This document shows, one piece after another, positions 14,199 to 17,344 of a stretch of 17,344 nucleotides of DNA; the stretch's first letter is position 1, and every line of letters begins with the position of its first letter. Under the pieces are notes generated by a model. It was not told the DNA's origin. It saw nothing but the letters and a program-made list of their open reading frames with translations, and did no database searches. Origin of the DNA: an uncultured Oscillospiraceae bacterium (GTDB lineage: Bacteria; Bacillota; Clostridia; Oscillospirales; Ruminococcaceae). The translations under genes and the position numbers were made by a program. The stretch is from positions 1 through 17,344 of the forward strand of contig CAKSEE010000051.1 in assembly GCA_934446455.1 (NCBI GenBank). Reading direction: 5' to 3'.

Positions 14199-15188
14199 AT
14201 GAAGCCGAAGCTGATAATCGTTGTGCCCTGCTATAACGAGCAGGAGGTGCTTCCGATAACGTCGGAGCTTTTCCTGAACAAACTGCGCTCGCTTGAAGCC
14301 GCAGGGAAGATATCCCCCGACAGCCGCGTGATGTTTGTAAACGACGGCAGCCGCGACAAAACATGGGAGGAAATCTGCGCGCTATCCCGGAAAGACCCGC
14401 ACTTTATCGGCATTTCCCTCTCGCGCAACAGGGGGCATCAGAACGCCGTGCTAGCGGGGCTTATGGAGGCAAAGGACAGCTGCGACATCACCATAAGCAT
14501 AGACTGCGACGGGCAGGACGACATAAACGCCATGGACAAGATGGTGGACGAGTACCTCGGCGGGTGCGAGATAGTGTACGGCGTGCGCTCAAAGCGCGAC
14601 ACGGACACGTTCTTCAAGCGGTTTACGGCGGAGAGCTTCTACAAGGTTATGCGGCTTATGGGCGCGGAGGTGGTGTTCAACCATGCGGACTACCGCCTGC
14701 TGAGCGCCCGCGTGCTTAACGAGCTTGCACAGTACAAGGAAGTAAACATCTTCCTGCGCGGAATGATACCCCTTATAGGCTACAAAAGCACAAGCGTGGC
14801 TTACGAGCGCAGCGAGCGTGTCGCAGGCAAGAGCCACTATCCCCTCTCAAAAATGCTCGCCCTCGCGTTCGACGGCATAACGAGCCTTTCCGTAAAGCCG
14901 ATAAAGCTCATTATGGGCTTCGGTATGCTTGTCGCGGCAATAAGCTTTGTCGGCATTATCTGGGCGATTGTCACAGCGGCGCTCGGGCTGTCGGTCGCGG
15001 GGTGGGCTTCCACTATATGCATAATCTGCTTTATAAGCGGCATTCAGCTTATTTCGCTCGGCGTTATCGGCGAGTATATCGGCAAAATATACATGGAGGT
15101 AAAATCCCGCCCGCGCTTTATCATCGGCGAGCGCACGCAGAGCGCAGACTTCGAGGACAAGCCGCGCGCGGAGGACAAGCGCAGCTGA
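14199..15188 (+). CDS. GtrB/DPM1-like membrane glycosyltransferase, family 2
   Basis: I prefer ATG at 14199 (AAAGG at 14185-14189, product opening MKPKLIIVVPCYNEQE) over an in-frame ATG at 14169 that overlaps the HD-GYP gene and adds ten charged residues. The 329-residue product has a GT-A domain: VVPCYNEQEVLP (8-19), MFVNDGSRDKTWE (45-57), GISLSRNRGHQNAVLAGL (71-88), and the metal-binding IDCDGQDD (101-108), where the family normally has DADLQD. HADYRLLSA (162-170) is also characteristic. Two membrane helices (about 234-262 and 268-293) are followed by a basic cytosolic tail. This build is typical of enzymes that transfer glucose or a related sugar from UDP-sugar onto undecaprenyl phosphate, supplying a lipid-linked donor for decorating surface polymers. 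Last gene of the plus-strand run; a terminator follows. Confidence 0.9.
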   Translation: MKPKLIIVVPCYNEQEVLPITSELFLNKLRSLEAAGKISPDSRVMFVNDGSRDKTWEEICALSRKDPHFIGISLSRNRGHQNAVLAGLMEAKDSCDITISIDCDGQDDINAMDKMVDEYLGGCEIVYGVRSKRDTDTFFKRFTAESFYKVMRLMGAEVVFNHADYRLLSARVLNELAQYKEVNIFLRGMIPLIGYKSTSVAYERSERVAGKSHYPLSKMLALAFDGITSLSVKPIKLIMGFGMLVAAISFVGIIWAIVTAALGLSVAGWASTICIICFISGIQLISLGVIGEYIGKIYMEVKSRPRFIIGERTQSADFEDKPRAEDKRS

Positions 15189-15205
15189 TTCACGGAACAT
15201 AAACG

Positions 15206-15244
15206 AGCCGCCCACGGTAAAACGTGAGCGGCTGCTCTTATTTG
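15206..15244. terminator. Bidirectional terminator between convergent genes
   Basis: AGCCGC (15206-15211) pairs with GCGGCT (15228-15233) and, after one C-A mismatch, CACG (15213-15216) pairs with CGTG (15223-15226) around GTAAAA. On the plus strand it is followed by GCTCTTATTT; on the minus strand by CGTTTATGTT. It lies between the glycosyltransferase stop at 15188 and the acyl-CoA synthetase stop at 15254, so it probably serves both. Confidence 0.75.
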
Positions 15245-15253
15245 TGAACCGAA

Positions 15254-16933
15254 TTACAAATCGTTCTCCGCAGCGAATCTCTCAAAATCGCGGCGGCGAA
15301 TCTCCGCGCGGATTATCTTGCCGCTTATCGTCTTGGGGAGCTCGTCCACGAACTCTATGCGGCGGGGGTACTTATAGGGCGCGGTGTTCTTCTTGACGTG
15401 CGCCTGAAGCTCCTTTACAAGCTCGTCGCTCGGCTCGTAGCCCTTCATAAGCACGATAGTTGCCTTTACCACCTCGCCTCTTATCGGGTCGGGGCAGCCT
15501 GTAACGGCGCATTCAAGCACAGCGGGGTGCGCTATAAGCACGCTCTCTATCTCAAACGGGCCTATGCGGTAGCCGCTGGACTTTATCTGGTCGTCGTTTC
15601 TGCCGACATACCAGTAGTAGCCCTCCTCATCGCGCCACGCGGTGTCGCCCGTGTGGTAAAGCCCGTCGTGCCACGCCTCGTCGGTTATCTTGGGGCTGCG
15701 GTAGTACCCGCGGAAAAGTCCCGGCGTGTGCGTAAACTCGCCGCGCACGCATATCTCGCCCACTTCTCCGGGGGGCACGATGTTGCCCTGCGGGTCAACA
15801 AGCTCAACATTGTAAAGCGGCGTGGGCTTGCCCATTGAGCCGGGCTTGGGGGTCATGCCCTTAAGGTTTGCAAGGATAGCGGTGCTTTCGGTCTGCCCGA
15901 AGCCCTCCATAAGCCTTATTCCCGTGTATTCATACCACTTGTTGTACACCTCGGGGTTGAGCGCCTCGCCCGCGATGGTGCAGTATTTGAGCGAGGAGAG
16001 GTCGTACCCGCCGATACCCGCCTTTATAAAGAAGCGGAACATGGTAGGCGGCGCGCAGAACGTGGTGATTTTGTACTTTTCCATTACCGCAAGCATATTC
16101 TCGGGGATAAACTTGTCGAAGTCGTATACGAAAACGCAGGTTCCCATTGCAAGCTGGCCATAGAGCTTGCCCCATGCCGCCTTAGCCCAGCCCGTGTCGG
16201 ATATCGTAAGGTGAATGCCGTCGGGGTCTACGTTCTGCCAGTGCTTTGCGGTCTGTATGTGCGCGAGCGCGTAGGAGTGGTCGTGCACCGCCATTTTGGG
16301 GTAGCCCGTAGTGCCGCTCGTAAAGTACATGAGGAATATGTCCTCAGCCTTTGTGGGCACGCGCTCCAGCGTGTCGGGATACTTCCCTATCTCCTCGTCA
16401 AAGTTTATCCAGCCGGGGTAATCGCCGTTGACGATAAACTTGCTTGAAAGGCAGCAGTTGAGCGACATATCCGCGGCGTCAATATAGTGCGCAACGTTAG
16501 CGTGGTGCGTTGCGATTATCGAGGTGACTTCCGCCGCGCCGAAGCGGTAGATGAAGTCCTTTACCGTCAGCAGGTGGGTCGCGGGGATAGCGATAGCGCC
16601 TATCTTCATAAGGCCTATCATAGTGTACCAGAACTGGTAGTTGCGCTTAAGCACCAGCATAACGCAGTCGCCCTTTTTAATGCCGTGCGCGCGGAACATA
16701 TTCGCCGCCTTGTTTGAAAGGCGCGACAGGTCGCCGAAAGTGAACGTCCTTTCGTTGCCCTCAAGGTCAACCCACATAAGCGCGCGCCTGTCAGGCTCAA
16801 GCTCGGCGTATTTGTCTATTATGTCATAACCAAAGTTGAAATTGTCGGGATAGCGCAGCGAGAATTTTCTCAGCAGCCCGTTTTCATCATATTCCTCGTT
16901 TACGAAGTTGAGATGATAGCTCTTTACATCCAT
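15254..16933 (-). CDS. Acyl-CoA synthetase, ACSM (medium-chain) type
   Basis: The 559-residue adenylate-forming enzyme activates a carboxylic acid with ATP and CoA. Motifs: A3 YFTSGTTGYPK (203-213); ISDTGWAKAAWG (244-255), typical of the ACSM/medium-chain branch; A5 GFGQTES (344-350); A7 YHTGDTAWRDEEGYYWYVGR (426-445) with Asp430 and Arg445; A8 SSGYRIGPFEIE (452-463); and A10 PKTISGKI with catalytic Lys539. Length is normal and all catalytic residues are present. Substrate is probably a short-, branched- or medium-chain or aromatic acid; it cannot be fixed from sequence. The ATG at 16933 follows AAAGGAAA (16938-16945 on this strand's complement). It has its own consensus promoter (17057-17085) and looks monocistronic, ending at the shared terminator. 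Confidence 0.93.
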   Translation of the reverse strand: MDVKSYHLNFVNEEYDENGLLRKFSLRYPDNFNFGYDIIDKYAELEPDRRALMWVDLEGNERTFTFGDLSRLSNKAANMFRAHGIKKGDCVMLVLKRNYQFWYTMIGLMKIGAIAIPATHLLTVKDFIYRFGAAEVTSIIATHHANVAHYIDAADMSLNCCLSSKFIVNGDYPGWINFDEEIGKYPDTLERVPTKAEDIFLMYFTSGTTGYPKMAVHDHSYALAHIQTAKHWQNVDPDGIHLTISDTGWAKAAWGKLYGQLAMGTCVFVYDFDKFIPENMLAVMEKYKITTFCAPPTMFRFFIKAGIGGYDLSSLKYCTIAGEALNPEVYNKWYEYTGIRLMEGFGQTESTAILANLKGMTPKPGSMGKPTPLYNVELVDPQGNIVPPGEVGEICVRGEFTHTPGLFRGYYRSPKITDEAWHDGLYHTGDTAWRDEEGYYWYVGRNDDQIKSSGYRIGPFEIESVLIAHPAVLECAVTGCPDPIRGEVVKATIVLMKGYEPSDELVKELQAHVKKNTAPYKYPRRIEFVDELPKTISGKIIRAEIRRRDFERFAAENDL

Positions 16934-16959
16934 TGTGTTTCCTTTCCGTTCCTTGCCAT

Positions 16960-16977
16960 GCGCCCGCTCCCGGGCGC
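16960..16977 (-). promoter_or_regulatory. GC-rich hairpin in the acyl-CoA synthetase leader
   Basis: A perfect 7-bp stem (16960-16966 with 16971-16977) closes a four-base loop, GGAG when read on the minus strand. It ends about 14 bases upstream of the AAAGGAAA ribosome binding site. No T-run follows, so it is a leader structure rather than a terminator. The GGAG loop could act as a decoy or standby ribosome site; that is speculation. Confidence 0.5.
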
Positions 16978-17056
16978 GGTAGAATCAAGCTAGCAAAAAG
17001 CAGCTCTGTTATCTATGACAGCATTTCACCCGCAAAGTCGCAGGCGCCGCACCTTT

Positions 17057-17085
17057 ATTATAGATTTTTGCGCGCGGTTTGTCAA
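17057..17085 (-). promoter_or_regulatory. Perfect consensus sigma-A promoter of the acyl-CoA synthetase
   Basis: On the minus strand TTGACA (17085-17080), a 17-base spacer and TATAAT (17062-17057). Both boxes match consensus. The start point near 17050 gives a leader of about 117 bases. Its strength suggests that regulation, if any, acts through a repressor or the leader. Confidence 0.92.
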
Positions 17086-17114
17086 GGCGCAAAACGGCTG
17101 AACTTGCGAAATAA

Positions 17115-17165
17115 CGCGCCCTGCTGCCTTTTTTGGGGCGCGCTGTAATACGCTGTAAATACAGC
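17115..17165. other. Inverted repeats upstream of the acyl-CoA synthetase promoter
   Basis: CGCGCCC (17115-17121) pairs with GGGCGCG (17136-17142) around a 14-base loop containing six T. Next to it GCTGT (17152-17156) pairs with ACAGC (17161-17165) around AAAT, and the core CGCTGTAA occurs twice (17141-17148, 17151-17158). They lie 30-80 bases upstream of the -35 box, where an activator or repressor could bind. The 16934-17255 stretch holds no gene. Confidence 0.4.
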
Positions 17166-17213
17166 CCGTCGAAAAAACCATTTATTCCCCGCACGGCGCT
17201 GCCTGCAATAAGT

Positions 17214-17248
17214 GGAAAACCAAATGCGGCAGCGTTGGCGCTGCCGCA
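17214..17248 (-). terminator. Terminator of the partial minus-strand gene
   Basis: A perfect 10-bp GC-rich stem (17225-17234 with 17239-17248) encloses a four-base loop. On the minus strand it is followed by TTTGGTTTTCC. It begins 7 bases after the stop codon at 17258-17256, so it ends the transcript entering the window from the right. Confidence 0.82.
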
Positions 17249-17255
17249 GCAAAAT

Positions 17256-17344
17256 TTACGGGGTCATCGTTCTCTCCCACACGTCGCCGTTCTTTTCCAC
17301 GGTGTAGTTTACGCTGATGTACTCGTCGTCGGGCATTGGGGGTA
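17256..17344 (-). CDS. 3' end of an unidentified gene
   Basis: An open frame on the minus strand runs from the window edge to TAA at 17258-17256. The last 26 residues include MPDDEYISVNYTVEKNGDVW and end ERTMTP. The Met in this stretch lacks a ribosome binding site and is probably internal. The frame is supported by the terminator 7 bases after the stop. The alternation of polar and hydrophobic residues suggests beta strands. I do not recognise the family; the N-terminus is outside the window. Confidence 0.5.
   Translation of the reverse strand, partial: PPMPDDEYISVNYTVEKNGDVWERTMTP

Noticed and set aside
16927..16959. Eleven-codon upstream open frame overlapping the acyl-CoA synthetase start
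   Set aside because: Its ATG lies next to the GC hairpin with no clear ribosome binding site of its own, and a frame this short arises easily by chance.
1..17344. Mobile element, phage, CRISPR or defence system
   Set aside because: No transposase, integrase, direct-repeat array, phage structural gene or known defence domain is visible; all complete genes have housekeeping, envelope, signalling or metabolic roles.

Overview
The window is a GC-rich stretch of a bacterial chromosome, most probably from an anaerobic gut-type Clostridia (Oscillospiraceae/Ruminococcus-like). This rests on gene content rather than any marker gene: a small DUF1858 redox-disulfide protein, a TrmK-Nif3 gene pair as in Firmicutes, RqcH, two lipoproteins acting on polysaccharide, an ACSM-type acyl-CoA synthetase, AGGAGG-type ribosome binding sites and textbook sigma-A promoters. 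There is no rRNA, tRNA, CRISPR array, transposase or phage gene. Coding density is high, and ten complete genes run on the plus strand. One complete gene and the tail of another lie on the minus strand at the right end.

Region 1 (1-5300), cell envelope. An FtsA-like actin-fold ATPase with a long C-terminal extension of beta-grasp-like repeats (123-2183) is followed after 11 bases by a TTG-started GH26-like lipoprotein (2195-3781). That protein appears to lack the catalytic nucleophile of its family. A perfect consensus promoter whose -35 box overlaps the stop codon of this gene drives an SGNH/GDSL esterase lipoprotein (3898-5238). The esterase transcript would begin with a 10-bp hairpin and ends at a strong terminator.

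Region 2 (5301-5834), an intergenic gap of over 500 bases. It holds an 11-bp inverted repeat enclosing a 63-base, almost pure purine, G-run-rich segment, several small hairpins and an AT-rich stretch. It ends in an extended -10 promoter with a 14-bp perfect palindrome in its spacer.

Region 3 (5835-9233), a tight four-gene operon: DUF1858 protein, TrmK (tRNA m1A22 methyltransferase), Nif3-like metal protein and RqcH (ribosome quality control). Genes overlap or sit 8-17 bases apart, so a redox-type protein and translation-maintenance proteins probably share the palindrome-bearing promoter.

Region 4 (9234-15240): valS behind a hairpin-rich leader with no recognisable T-box, then a sugar-phosphate-type nucleotidyltransferase, an HD-GYP phosphodiesterase and a GtrB-like membrane glycosyltransferase. 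The last three suggest surface glycan synthesis plus cyclic-dinucleotide signalling. A bidirectional terminator separates them from the convergent gene.

Region 5 (15254-17344, minus strand): an ACSM-type acyl-CoA synthetase with a perfect TTGACA-N17-TATAAT promoter and a 7-bp hairpin in its leader, preceded by the 3' end and terminator of an unidentified gene.

I found no clear new defence or mobile system. The most unusual items are the FtsA-like protein with beta-grasp repeats, the apparently inactivated GH26 protein beside a strongly expressed esterase, the purine/G-run element in its inverted repeat, and the promoter-embedded palindrome.
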